The position numbers and the translations under genes were made by a program. Below are positions 44,217 to 52,728 of a stretch of DNA of 64,000 nt, piece after piece (position 1 is the first letter of the stretch; each line of letters starts with the position of its first letter). The notes beneath the pieces are model-generated. The model was not told the DNA's origin. It was given only the letters and a program-made list of their open reading frames with translations, and ran no database searches. This DNA comes from Arthrobacter sp. ov118. Lineage in GTDB: Bacteria > Actinomycetota > Actinomycetes > Actinomycetales > Micrococcaceae. The stretch lies in contig NZ_FPAY01000005.1 of the NCBI RefSeq assembly GCF_900116495.1, positions 186,001 to 250,000 on the forward strand. The letters are read 5' to 3'.

Positions 44217-45347
44217 CTAGTGGGTGACAGCCATCAGTTCGGCGACGTCCTTCGAGACGACATTCGCGCGGGGGTATAGGCGCACGGCCTCTGCCGGGAC
44301 AACGAGACGGACCGCTCCGGTGAGACCGCCGGTGGTGCTGTCCACCAGGATGGTTTTGCTGCCGTATTTAAGGTCGTATTCGTAGCGTGAGCCCACGTAG
44401 GAGGTGGTGATGATGTCGGCGTTGAGGACGATGGCATCGGCCGGCAGCTCGGCGCCCCTGTTGGTCAGAAAGACTTTCTCGGGCCGGAAGGCCACGGTGA
44501 CGAGGTCGCCGGCGGCTGCCTGTTCGCTGACGGCGACGTTGATGGTTTCCGCACTTTCTTCGAGGCGGACGGTTGCTGCGCCCCCGCGGGTGGAGACGAC
44601 GGTGCCGTCGATGAAGTTGGAGCGGCCGATGAAGGCGGCGACTTCTGCGGTGGAGGGGCGTTCGTAGATTTCGTGGGGCGGGGCGACCTGGAGCATGTGA
44701 CCGTTGGACATGACGGCGATGCGGTCACTCATGGCCAGGGCTTCTTCCTGGTCGTGTGTGACGTACACGGTGGTGATGCCCAGTTCGGACTGGAGGCGCT
44801 TGAGCCAGACGCGGGCCTGTTCTCGGAGCTTGGCGTCCAGGTTGGAGAGTGGCTCATCAAGGAGCAGGACCTTGGGCGAGTAGACCAGGGCCCGGGCCAG
44901 GGCGACTCGCTGTTGCTGGCCGCCGGAGAGCTGGTGCGGGTAGCGGTGGGCCAGGTGGGCCAGGCCCACCTTGTCCAGGGCGTCGTGGATCAGGGTTTTC
45001 TGCTCGGCCTTGGACACCTTGCGGATGTTCAGCGGCATTGCCAGGTTCTCCGCCAGGGTCATGTGCGGCCAGAGTGCGTAGGACTGGAACACCATGCCCA
45101 GGTTACGCTCTTCCGGTGGCACGAACTTGTTGGAGGAGTCATCGACCAGTACGGTTTCTCCGACGGCGATCGAGCCCGAGGTGGGCTGTTCCAGGCCGGC
45201 GAGGCAGGACAGGGTGGTGGATTTTCCGCAGCCCGAAGGGCCGAGGAGGGTGAAGAACTCCCCGTCCTTGATGGTGAAGCTGACTTCGTGGAGGACTGTT
45301 ACTCCTCCGAAGTCTTTGCGGAGGTTCTTGACGGCGACATCAGGCAT
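44217..45347 (-). CDS. ABC transporter ATP-binding protein (Fe3+/polyamine-type)
   Basis: 376-aa ATPase of the FbpC/PotA/CysA type. Walker A is GPSGCGKST near 37, Q-loop near 90, signature LSGGQQQRVALARALVY near 140, Walker B VLLLDEPLSNLD near 160 and switch His in VTHDQEEALAM near 195. The C-terminal TOBE region (270-370) contains SRYEYDLKYGSKTILVDSTT. It energises import through the fused permease encoded immediately upstream (8-bp overlap). The substrate is not fixed: this family handles ferric iron, citrate-type complexes, polyamines, phosphonates or thiamine. Confidence 0.92.
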   Translation of the reverse strand: MPDVAVKNLRKDFGGVTVLHEVSFTIKDGEFFTLLGPSGCGKSTTLSCLAGLEQPTSGSIAVGETVLVDDSSNKFVPPEERNLGMVFQSYALWPHMTLAENLAMPLNIRKVSKAEQKTLIHDALDKVGLAHLAHRYPHQLSGGQQQRVALARALVYSPKVLLLDEPLSNLDAKLREQARVWLKRLQSELGITTVYVTHDQEEALAMSDRIAVMSNGHMLQVAPPHEIYERPSTAEVAAFIGRSNFIDGTVVSTRGGAATVRLEESAETINVAVSEQAAAGDLVTVAFRPEKVFLTNRGAELPADAIVLNADIITTSYVGSRYEYDLKYGSKTILVDSTTGGLTGAVRLVVPAEAVRLYPRANVVSKDVAELMAVTH

Positions 45348-47112
45348 CTTTCTTACCTTTCATGAGCAGGCCGGCGACGCCGACGAAGACTGCGGTGATT
45401 ACGATCTGGATGGTGGCCAGGGCGGCAACCGATCCGGTGTTGCCCTGGACCCAGAGCTCGAGCATCGTGGTGCCGATGACGGCCGTATCGGCAGAGCCGA
45501 GGAAGATCGCCGGGGAGTATTCCTTCATCATCACGACAAAGGTCAGGACCATGGCGGCGACGAAGGCGGGGGTGAGGAGCTTGACGAGGATGCGGAGGAA
45601 CATCTTCAGCCAGTCCGCGCCGTTGACGCGGGCGGCGTTGTCCAGCTCCTCCCCGATTTGCATCACGGCCGGAGAAATGGAGCCGAAGGCACTCGGCAGG
45701 GCGCGGAGGCCGAAGCCGATGATGATGGCCCAGATGGTGCCCTGAAGCAGGGCGCCCATGTTGAACGGCATAAACGCGAAGGCCCAGAACAGGCCGATGC
45801 CGATGATCAGGCCGGGCATGGCCTGCGGGGCCAGGGCCAGGTATTCGATGACCTTGCGGTGCCGGAAGGTGGAACGCTTGGAAACGACGACGGCGACGAC
45901 GGCCAGGACGCTGACGAGGATAGCGCCGACGCCAGCAACGATGAGGCTGTTGCGGATCGAGCCGGCGTAGGCCGGGAATTCGAAGATGCGCTGGTAGTTG
46001 GCCATGGTCAGGGAGGCCAGCGGGTTCTGCAGCGGGGTGAAGATCTTGGTGAACGAACGCATCACCAGGCCGAGGATCGGCACCAGTGCACCGATGACCA
46101 CGTAGATGGTGATGAAGGCGACGGCGAGCCATTTGATCCATCCCAGGTCCAGCAGGCGCGGCCGGGTGGCCTTGCCCCGGACTGAAACGAAGCGCTTGGC
46201 GTCCTTGAGGAGTTTGGCCTGGACGGCGACCAGCAGGACGGTGACCAGCAGGATGATGGCTGAGGCGGCCCCCAGGATCCCGTAGTCGGGATCGATGGAC
46301 TGTAGGCCGTTTTTGTACAGGAAGGTCGCGAAGACGGTGATATCGACGGGCTGGCCGTACAGCAGCGGGATGGACAGGGTCTCGATGGACATGCTGAAGA
46401 CCAGCACGGAGCTGTAGACAATCGGCGGGCGCAGCATCGGGATGATGACTGACCACAGAATCCGGAACGGACCTGCGCCCACGGTCTGGGCGGCACCTTC
46501 AAGGGACGCATCCGAGTTGCGCAGGGCGTTGGCGCAGAAGAGGTACGCGATGGGGGCCAAGGCGACCGCTTCGGTCAGAGCCATGCCGGGGAGGGTGTAG
46601 AGGTCCCATGGCAGGAAGCCCAGGACCCGCTTGACCTGGACACTGACAAAGCCGGCCGGGCCGTACATGGTGATCCAGCCGAAACCCAGGATCAGGGAGG
46701 AGATGAAGAACGGCCACTGCATGGCCGCGCCGAAGAACTTCCGTCCCGGGATGCTGGTCCGGATGACCACGATGGCCATCGGGACGGCGATCAGGAGCGT
46801 CATGACGGTTGTCATGACGGCAAACAGGATGGTGTTCAGAGCGACGGAGCCGAAGCCGGCTTCGGTAAACAGGCGGGTGTAGTTCTCCAGGGTGAACAGA
46901 CCGCCCTCCTCGTACAGAGGACGGTCCATCACCGACTGGTAGAGCGTGGGGACCACGGGTGCAAGGACCAGAAGCGCCAGAACGACGATGGTTGCCCAGA
47001 AAAGCAGCTGGCTGCGGTCGGCGCCGAGGATTCTTCGGTACTTCGGGGCCGGATATTCCGACCGCTGCGTCGCCACCTGGGCTGGCGGCCTTGTATCAGG
47101 GATTGTTGTCAT
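45340..47112 (-). CDS. ABC transporter permease, fused two-domain (FbpB-type)
   Basis: 590-aa membrane protein with about twelve helices forming two fused permease domains. The first helix is at 33-55 (QLLFWATIVVLALLVLAPVV). The first EAA loop is at about 205-225 (GAAQTVGAGPFRILWSVIIP) and the second at about 490-510 (NAARVNGADWLKMFLRILVK). Fused permeases of this build are typical of Fe3+-family importers. It is located between the ATPase and the binding-protein genes on the minus strand. Confidence 0.92.
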   Translation of the reverse strand: MTTIPDTRPPAQVATQRSEYPAPKYRRILGADRSQLLFWATIVVLALLVLAPVVPTLYQSVMDRPLYEEGGLFTLENYTRLFTEAGFGSVALNTILFAVMTTVMTLLIAVPMAIVVIRTSIPGRKFFGAAMQWPFFISSLILGFGWITMYGPAGFVSVQVKRVLGFLPWDLYTLPGMALTEAVALAPIAYLFCANALRNSDASLEGAAQTVGAGPFRILWSVIIPMLRPPIVYSSVLVFSMSIETLSIPLLYGQPVDITVFATFLYKNGLQSIDPDYGILGAASAIILLVTVLLVAVQAKLLKDAKRFVSVRGKATRPRLLDLGWIKWLAVAFITIYVVIGALVPILGLVMRSFTKIFTPLQNPLASLTMANYQRIFEFPAYAGSIRNSLIVAGVGAILVSVLAVVAVVVSKRSTFRHRKVIEYLALAPQAMPGLIIGIGLFWAFAFMPFNMGALLQGTIWAIIIGFGLRALPSAFGSISPAVMQIGEELDNAARVNGADWLKMFLRILVKLLTPAFVAAMVLTFVVMMKEYSPAIFLGSADTAVIGTTMLELWVQGNTGSVAALATIQIVITAVFVGVAGLLMKGKKDA

Positions 47113-47155
47113 GAGATCTCTTCCGGTCCTTGCTTGCTTGGTCAGTCACAGGTGC

Positions 47156-48328
47156 TTACTTTTTGAGGCTGTTCCAGCGCTCGGTGAAGGCGGCCGTTTC
47201 GGCCTCGGAGACCTTCTCGAAGGGAACGGCGATGATGTTCTCCTGCCCCACTTCCTTGAGGATGTCGGCGTAGGTGTAGGTGAACTCGACGGGCTTGACG
47301 CCCTCCCGGAAGGAAGAGAGTCCGCCTTCCTGGATGGCCTGCTGGCCTTCGGCGGAAAGCGTGAAGTCCATGAAGAGCTTTGCAGTGGCAGCGTGCGGGG
47401 CCTTGGCGGTGATGCCGAGGCCGCGGGGCAGAACCACGGTGCCGTCATCCGGCAGGGCAATCTTGAACAACCCTGCGGAGTCCTTTACTACCGGGAAGGC
47501 CGGAGCGGCGCTGACCAGGGCGCTGGCAGCATATTCGCCGGCCAGGACCTTCTCAGTGGCCGAGGAGCTCTCGGGGCGGGAAATGGGAAGGATCGTGGCC
47601 AGGGAGTCCCAGGCTTCCGGCTTGGCCTTGGTCAGGGCATGGAAGATCGTGAACCCGAAGGCGCCCTTGATGTCACGGATACCGATCTTGTCCTGGAACT
47701 GCGACGGGTTGGCCTTGACCTGCTTCGCCAGTGAGGCCAGGCCGGTCGGCGCCTCGGTCACCAGCGCGGTGTTGTAGGTGACCGTCATCGCATCGGCGGA
47801 CATTGCAGTCACGCCCGGCAGCAGGTTGGCGAACTCCGGAACCTTCGTCAGCTCCGGGGAGGTGTACTGCGTCAGGACATCTCCGCGTTCGGCGAAGTCG
47901 GCCCAGGCCCCGGCCGCGTTGGTGACCAGGAGGTCGGCGGGAGAGTTGCCGGTGGCGTTTTCACTCAATACCCGCTGGAACACCTCGTCCGAGCCAAGGT
48001 TGTTCGCGGAGATTTCCTTGATAAACGGGTACTTCTTCTTGAAGTCCCGGAACACCGGCGCCCAGTTTTCCTGGTCGGTGTTCGAGTAGATGGTAAGTGC
48101 GCCACCCTCCTTTTCTGCCGCGGCGACAAGGTCCTTGTAGTCGGCCGGGTAGTAGTCGGGGTACTGCCCCGCGGCGATCGAATTCTCCGGAGCGGGAGTC
48201 CCTGCAGGGGCCGAGCCTCCGCAGGCAGTCATTGCGAGGGCGAGGGCCGAGGCCACCCCTGCTGCGGCGTACCTAGTGAACATCCGCGACCGGGACTGGG
48301 AGGTAGAGCGTGGTTTGGACGCCGTCAT
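47156..48328 (-). CDS. ABC transporter substrate-binding lipoprotein (Fbp-type)
   Basis: 390-aa extracytoplasmic binding protein. ATG 48328 (MTASKPRSTSQSRS) follows AAAGGAGAGA. The signal sequence ends in a lipobox (ALALAMTACGG, Cys near 36). GGALTIYSNTDQENWAPVFR near 80 is the usual start of the Fe3+/thiamine/phosphonate-binding fold, followed by YPFIKEISANNLGSDEVFQR. Classical ferric-binding proteins use a late Tyr-Tyr pair; here TYTYADI near 360 is only suggestive. It is the first gene of the importer operon, with a GntR-type palindrome at 48400-48420. The ligand may be a tricarboxylate or its metal complex. Confidence 0.9.
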   Translation of the reverse strand: MTASKPRSTSQSRSRMFTRYAAAGVASALALAMTACGGSAPAGTPAPENSIAAGQYPDYYPADYKDLVAAAEKEGGALTIYSNTDQENWAPVFRDFKKKYPFIKEISANNLGSDEVFQRVLSENATGNSPADLLVTNAAGAWADFAERGDVLTQYTSPELTKVPEFANLLPGVTAMSADAMTVTYNTALVTEAPTGLASLAKQVKANPSQFQDKIGIRDIKGAFGFTIFHALTKAKPEAWDSLATILPISRPESSSATEKVLAGEYAASALVSAAPAFPVVKDSAGLFKIALPDDGTVVLPRGLGITAKAPHAATAKLFMDFTLSAEGQQAIQEGGLSSFREGVKPVEFTYTYADILKEVGQENIIAVPFEKVSEAETAAFTERWNSLKK

Positions 48329-48399
48329 GGCTGTCTCTCCTTTGAGCAAAGCAACGGGATGTGGCGAAGGAAACACGGGACGTGATCCGACTCACAGAA

Positions 48400-48420
48400 C
48401 TATAGCTTATAACCTATAGG
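48400..48420. promoter_or_regulatory. putative GntR operator upstream of ABC importer
   Basis: CTATAGCTTATAACCTATAG followed by G lies 72 bp before the binding-protein start. CTATAG...CTATAG flank a TTATAA centre, an extended palindrome suiting an FCD-type GntR dimer. Confidence 0.7.
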
Positions 48421-48471
48421 TCATTGTCAAGCGCGTGTTCCTCTTGACTTGATCTGGATCGCCATCTATTT

Positions 48472-48495
48472 TTATTACAGCCTATAACCTATAGG
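48472..48495. promoter_or_regulatory. putative GntR operator upstream of MFS gene
   Basis: TTATTACAGCCTATAACCTA followed by TAGG lies 30 bp upstream of the MFS start. It repeats the TATAACCTATAGG half of the 48400 site and would overlap the promoter. Confidence 0.68.
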
Positions 48496-48525
48496 GGTCT
48501 TCTAAGGGCCTGACCAGGAGATTTC

Positions 48526-49875
48526 ATGAGCGTCAAAGACGACCCGGGTCAAGCACTTTTCGAGAAAAGGACCGTCCGCAAGATCACGATGCGGATCATT
48601 CCGTTCATGTTTTTGCTCTACATCGTCAACTACATCGATCGGGCAAACATCGGCTACGCATCGCTGCAGATGAACGCCGAACTCGGTTTGACGAGCCAGG
48701 CCTTCGGGCTGGCGGCGGGCCTGTTCTTCATCGGGTACTTCCTCTTTGAAGTCCCCAGCAACATCGCCCTCGCCAAGTTCGGTGCCAGGCGCTGGATCGC
48801 CCGGATTCTCGTTACGTGGGGCATCCTCGCGGTTGCTATGGGCTTTGTGCAGAACGACATCCAGCTGTACATCATCCGGTTCCTGCTCGGCGTCGCCGAA
48901 GCGGGGTTCTTCCCCGGCATCATCATCTACTTGAGCGTCTGGTTCCGGGGCAAAGAGCTGGCGACCACCATTGCACTGTTCGTCGCATCCATCCCGGTGT
49001 CCTACATCATCGCCTCCCCCCTCAGCACCTGGATCATGCACACCATCGGCTGGGCCGACATGAGCGGGTGGCGCTGGATGTTCATCCTCGAGGGCCTCCC
49101 GGCGGTCATCCTCGGCGTCGTCTGCTACTTCGTCCTCACCGAGCGCCCCAAAGACGCCAAATGGCTCACCGCCAAGGAACGCGACTGGATCAGCGCGGAA
49201 CTGGAGAGCGAGCAGGCGGCAAAGAAGGGCACCACGATTCACCCGGGCATCTGGAAGACCCTGGCAAACCCCAAGGTCCTCTACCTGGGTGCCATCTACT
49301 TCGTCTACCAGGTGGGCAGCCTGGGCGTCGGCTACTGGCTCCCCCAGATCATCAAAGGCCTTTCCAAGACCCTGGACACGACCCAGATCGGCCTCATCGG
49401 CATGATCCCCTACATCGTTGCGACCGTGGCCATGATCTGGTGGCCCCGCCGTTCAGACCGTAAGAACGAACGCAAAATGCACAGCTACATTCCCATGGGC
49501 GTCGCCGCCGTCGCCATGTTCCTGGCCGCCAACCTGGAATCGCCCTTCCTGGTCATCGCCTCCATCAGCATCGCCCTGGCCGGCCTCTACGCCTTCAAAT
49601 CCCCATTCTGGGCCGTTCCCAGCCAGTTCCTCTCCGTCGCCACCGCCGGAACCGCCATCGCGGCGATCAACTCCATCGGCAACCTGGGCGGATTCGTCGG
49701 CCCGTTCGCACAGGGAATGATCGTCGACGCAACCGGCTCCCAGACAGCAGGTCTGTACTTCTTTGCCGGCCTCCTGGTGGTCTCCACCGCCATGATGGTC
49801 GCCGTCCGGCTCCGCAAGTCCGAATCCCCGACGGAGACTCCGGTTGAGAACGCCGCAGTCGAGGGGGTCCGCTGA
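48526..49875 (+). CDS. MFS transporter, anion:cation symporter (ACS) family
   Basis: 449-aa permease with twelve helices. LLYIVNYIDRANIGYASLQM near 28-47 is the ACS-family signature, and EVPSNIALAKFGARRWIARI near 76 matches loop 2-3. A long central loop follows helix 6 (FVLTERPKDAKWLTAKERDW). ACS members carry organic anions such as tartrate, phthalate, 4-hydroxyphenylacetate and tricarballylate-like acids. AGGAG precedes the ATG. It is the first gene of a plus-strand unit with the lactonase and the GntR regulator. Import of the carboxylate metabolised by the divergent acnA-icd operon is the natural guess. Confidence 0.9.
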   Translation: MSVKDDPGQALFEKRTVRKITMRIIPFMFLLYIVNYIDRANIGYASLQMNAELGLTSQAFGLAAGLFFIGYFLFEVPSNIALAKFGARRWIARILVTWGILAVAMGFVQNDIQLYIIRFLLGVAEAGFFPGIIIYLSVWFRGKELATTIALFVASIPVSYIIASPLSTWIMHTIGWADMSGWRWMFILEGLPAVILGVVCYFVLTERPKDAKWLTAKERDWISAELESEQAAKKGTTIHPGIWKTLANPKVLYLGAIYFVYQVGSLGVGYWLPQIIKGLSKTLDTTQIGLIGMIPYIVATVAMIWWPRRSDRKNERKMHSYIPMGVAAVAMFLAANLESPFLVIASISIALAGLYAFKSPFWAVPSQFLSVATAGTAIAAINSIGNLGGFVGPFAQGMIVDATGSQTAGLYFFAGLLVVSTAMMVAVRLRKSESPTETPVENAAVEGVR

Positions 49876-49876
49876 G

Positions 49877-50989
49877 GTGGATGCCCCCAAGCTTGCCTAT
49901 GTCGGATCCCGAACCACGCCTGAACGAGGCACCGGCGCCGGCATCAGCAGCTTCATCATCACCGACAGCCGGTGGACCCTCCTGGCGGAGACACCGGCCG
50001 TCAACCCCGGATTCCTCGTCCTCGATCCGGTCTCCGAGGTGCTCCATGCATCGGCCGGAGACCACGATTACATCACCTCCTACCGGGCAGACAGTGACGG
50101 GAAGCTGAAAGAGCTGGGCCGCCAGCCCACCCTGGGAACGAACCCGGCGCATACATGCCTGGATCCCAGCGGCAGGTATGTCCTGGTGGCCAACCACACC
50201 AGCGGCTCTGTGGTCAGCCTGCCCATCCTCCCCGACGGGTCCCTAGGACCGGTTGCCGGGCAACTGAAATTCACCGGAGACCCAGGCCCGCACCGCACTG
50301 ACCAAACCGGCGCGAAACCCCACCAAGTGGTGTTCTCCCCCGCCGGGGACTATTTCCTCGTCCCCGACAAAGGCCTGGACACCATCTTCACCTGTACGCT
50401 CGACACCGAAACCGGCCGTCTTGAGTTTGCAGGACGCCTCCGCCTGCGTGAGTTCAGCGGACCCCGGCATCTGGTCTTTCACCCACATCTCGCGCTGGCC
50501 TACGCCATCAACGAACTCAACTCCACTGTCACAGTCCTAGACTGCGGCTCCCCGGAAAACCTTTGCCCCGTGCAATACCTCCCGACCGTCGAAGACTCCG
50601 ACACCAGGGACAGCAGAGCGGCAGAAGTAGTAATCAGTGCCGACGGGCGGTTCCTCTACGCCAGTAACCGCAGCGGTGCAGGAGACAAAACCCCCGGAGG
50701 GCCAGGGGATGACACTATTGCCGTCTACGCCGTGAAAGAAGACGGCACCCTCTCCCCCGCAACGTGGACCACAAGCGGCGGAATCCGTCCACGCTTCATC
50801 ACGCTTAGCGGGGACGGCAAGACCCTTTATGCTGCGAATGAGAAAAGCGGAACGATCGAAGCGATCGGAATCGACGCGGATTCCGGTCTCCCGCGGACAG
50901 GACGCCAGGTTGCGCAAACCGGCTCCCCGGTTTGCATCGTCTTTGCCACTAGTTTTGAGGGATACACCCAAAGCCTCGCAGTACTATAG
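49877..50989 (+). CDS. lactonase family (7-bladed beta-propeller) protein
   Basis: 370-aa cytoplasmic protein of the 6-phosphogluconolactonase/carboxymuconate-cyclase family. It has repeated blades: NPGFLVLDPVSEVLHASAGD, NPAHTCLDPSGRYVLVANHT, GAKPHQVVFSPAGDYFLVPD, GPRHLVFHPHLALAYAINEL and RPRFITLSGDGKTLYAANEK. The GTG start lies just after the MFS stop, and the proximal GAGGGGG can serve as ribosome site. Family members open or form sugar or muconate lactones. Next to an aconitase and an isocitrate dehydrogenase, a lactone of a hydroxytricarboxylic acid such as isocitrate lactone is a reasonable substrate; this is inference. Its stop codon overlaps an operator for the next gene. Confidence 0.88.
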   Translation: MDAPKLAYVGSRTTPERGTGAGISSFIITDSRWTLLAETPAVNPGFLVLDPVSEVLHASAGDHDYITSYRADSDGKLKELGRQPTLGTNPAHTCLDPSGRYVLVANHTSGSVVSLPILPDGSLGPVAGQLKFTGDPGPHRTDQTGAKPHQVVFSPAGDYFLVPDKGLDTIFTCTLDTETGRLEFAGRLRLREFSGPRHLVFHPHLALAYAINELNSTVTVLDCGSPENLCPVQYLPTVEDSDTRDSRAAEVVISADGRFLYASNRSGAGDKTPGGPGDDTIAVYAVKEDGTLSPATWTTSGGIRPRFITLSGDGKTLYAANEKSGTIEAIGIDADSGLPRTGRQVAQTGSPVCIVFATSFEGYTQSLAVL

Positions 50990-51001
50990 GACATAGCCTA
51001 T
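50983..51001. promoter_or_regulatory. putative GntR operator upstream of its own gene
   Basis: ACTATAGGACATAGCCTAT covers the lactonase stop codon, 55 bp before the GntR start. It matches the CTATAG/ATAGCCTAT halves of the other sites less perfectly; autoregulation is likely. Confidence 0.55.
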
Positions 51002-51055
51002 CCGGAATTGCCCTCGGCAGCCCCCCGGAAAGGCCCTCACGAACAAGGAGTAACG

Positions 51056-51724
51056 GTGGCAAACCCGGCCGTAGCACTATCCAAAAACGCCTACGCCTAC
51101 GAAGAACTGCGCCGCCAAATACTGACCGGGGATATTCCTCAGGGCTCGGTCCTCAACCAAGCACAGCTGGCACAGGAAATCGGGGTCAGCACCACCCCTT
51201 TGCGTGAAGCCCTCCGACGCCTCGCCGCGGAAGGACTCGTTCAGCTCGAATCGCACCGCGACGCCCGGGTTGCCTCGCTCACCGCAGACGAGGCACGAGA
51301 CCTCTACGTCATCCGCGAAAACCTGGACCCCCTGGCAGCAGGCCTCGCGGCCGAGAGCAGAACACCCGCAGACATCGCCAATATCCAGGCTGCCCTGGAG
51401 CAACTGACACCCCTGCACGACGCGGCCGACCTCGGGGCAATGACCGTTCACCGCGAATTCCACCGTGCCATCTACAACGCATCGCACAACCCCCTCCTGA
51501 TCGGCATCCTGGAAGGTCTGTGGGACAAAGCAGACCGCTACCGCCAGATCGGACTGCAAAGCCAGAAAGACTCCGAAAAAGACCGGATCCGCGTCCAGGA
51601 AGAACACATCCAAATCGCCGACGCAGTCGTTGCTGGCGACGCCATCCGCGCCCGGGAAATCATGCACCGACACGTTGTAGGCAGCCTCGGCCGGAGAGCC
51701 ATCTCGGTGCTAGCGACCAGATAG
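51056..51724 (+). CDS. GntR family transcriptional regulator (FCD subfamily)
   Basis: 222-aa regulator. GTG 51056 follows AAGGAG. The N-terminal winged helix spans residues 8-72: YAYEELRRQILTGDIPQGSV, then IGVSTTPLREALRRLAAEGL and VQLESHRDARVASL. The C-terminal all-helical FCD domain has a metal-type set: LYVIRENLDPLAAGLAAE, TVHREFHRAIYNASHNPLLI and EEHIQIADAVVAGD with conserved Asp/His residues that bind metal and carboxylate ligands. FCD regulators often sense organic acids. Palindromes at 44115, 48400, 48472 and 50983 suggest it controls the acnA operon, the ABC importer, the MFS unit and itself. Confidence 0.92.
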   Translation: MANPAVALSKNAYAYEELRRQILTGDIPQGSVLNQAQLAQEIGVSTTPLREALRRLAAEGLVQLESHRDARVASLTADEARDLYVIRENLDPLAAGLAAESRTPADIANIQAALEQLTPLHDAADLGAMTVHREFHRAIYNASHNPLLIGILEGLWDKADRYRQIGLQSQKDSEKDRIRVQEEHIQIADAVVAGDAIRAREIMHRHVVGSLGRRAISVLATR

Positions 51725-52029
51725 CTCGACTGCCAGCTGGACCTGGACACAGGAGGACCAGTGATGGATCGGCGGCGTGGTCCGATGGTTCGTGCTGAGC
51801 CGCATGTCGAAGGGCTTGATGATCTCGTCGGGGTGGACTCGGCCTTGCTATGTAGCCATGTACACACCTGCGCGACAGCCTCTGGAGGCCGTTCCCGCAG
51901 CACATCCTCATGCACGAACCAATGTTTTCCGCCGGCTTGCAACGGTCGTGGAAATGGTGTCCCCGGCGGATATTTGGGACGAGATGGCGCGCACCACCTT
52001 GACTCCGATGAAAGGGCGGGGGAAGGAGC

Positions 52030-52550
52030 ATGAAAATCACAGGGCCACTTGATGACAACGAGATCCCCAAGTACCTGCACGCCCTGGGCATACCGGGCAT
52101 GGCGGATATACATGTGCATTTCCTCCCGGAGCCGATGATGCGCAAGGTCTGGACGTACTTCGACGGTGCAGAGGAGAACTACGGGCGGCCGTGGCATCCA
52201 ATATCGCACGGATGAGCAATCTCGGCCGGCACGATTACGCGACTTCGGGCTCAAAGCCATCCCGGCGTTGTCTTACGCGCACAAACCTGGCATGGCCCAG
52301 TGGCTCAATGACTGGAACTTGGACTTCTCCCGGCGCATTCCGGATGCTCTGCACTGCGCCACCCTCTACCCCGAACACGGTGTTGGTAGGTACGTGTGCG
52401 AGGCCATAGACGGCGGAGCTCAGCTGTTCAAAGTCCACGTCAAGGTCGGCGGGTTCGCGCCCGAGAGCCCGCTCCTTGACGAGGCGTGGGAAGCTCTCGA
52501 GAACTCGGCCATCCCGGTCGTGATCCAGCCGGGTCGGCCCCGCTGGCCGC
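52030..52550 (+). pseudogene. amidohydrolase, frameshifted and truncated
   Basis: TIM-barrel metal hydrolase remnant. From ATG 52030 it reads LGIPGMADIHVHFLPEPMMR, with the HxH metal site, and YFDGAEENYGRPW. A frameshift near 52195 moves on to RLRDFGLKAIPALSYAHKPG and LFKVHVKVGGFAPESPLLDE in another frame. The sequence decays after IPVVIQPG near 52530, before the catalytic His/Asp of the C-terminal half, and runs into IS-like sequence. An intact member would be about 290 aa. Dead. Confidence 0.75.
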
Positions 52551-52600
52551 GATCAAAGCGCATCTTGGCCTCCGGAGAGGGATCCTCTAACGGGCGGCAG

Positions 52601-52636
52601 GGTGCCACTTAGCGCTGCGAAAACGACGCCACTTAC
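52601..52636 (-). repeat. IS21-like terminal remnant, copy 2
   Basis: Read on the minus strand: AAGTGGCGTCGTTTTCGCAG then CGCTAAGTGGCACC. It matches 28011-28046 in inverse orientation and marks the end of the amidohydrolase remnant. Confidence 0.45.
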
Positions 52637-52728
52637 CCCTGCAATTCACTGGAACCCTGGAATCGCGCGTACCCCGCCCGCAAAACTGTCCCGCTCAGCT
52701 CGGAGAATCGCGACAGTTGCACCCGCGC

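Noticed and set aside
47156..48328. Dedicated ferric-iron binding protein
   Set aside because: The fold fits, but the paired tyrosines that define ferric binders are not clearly present and the genomic context points to carboxylates, so iron specificity was not called.
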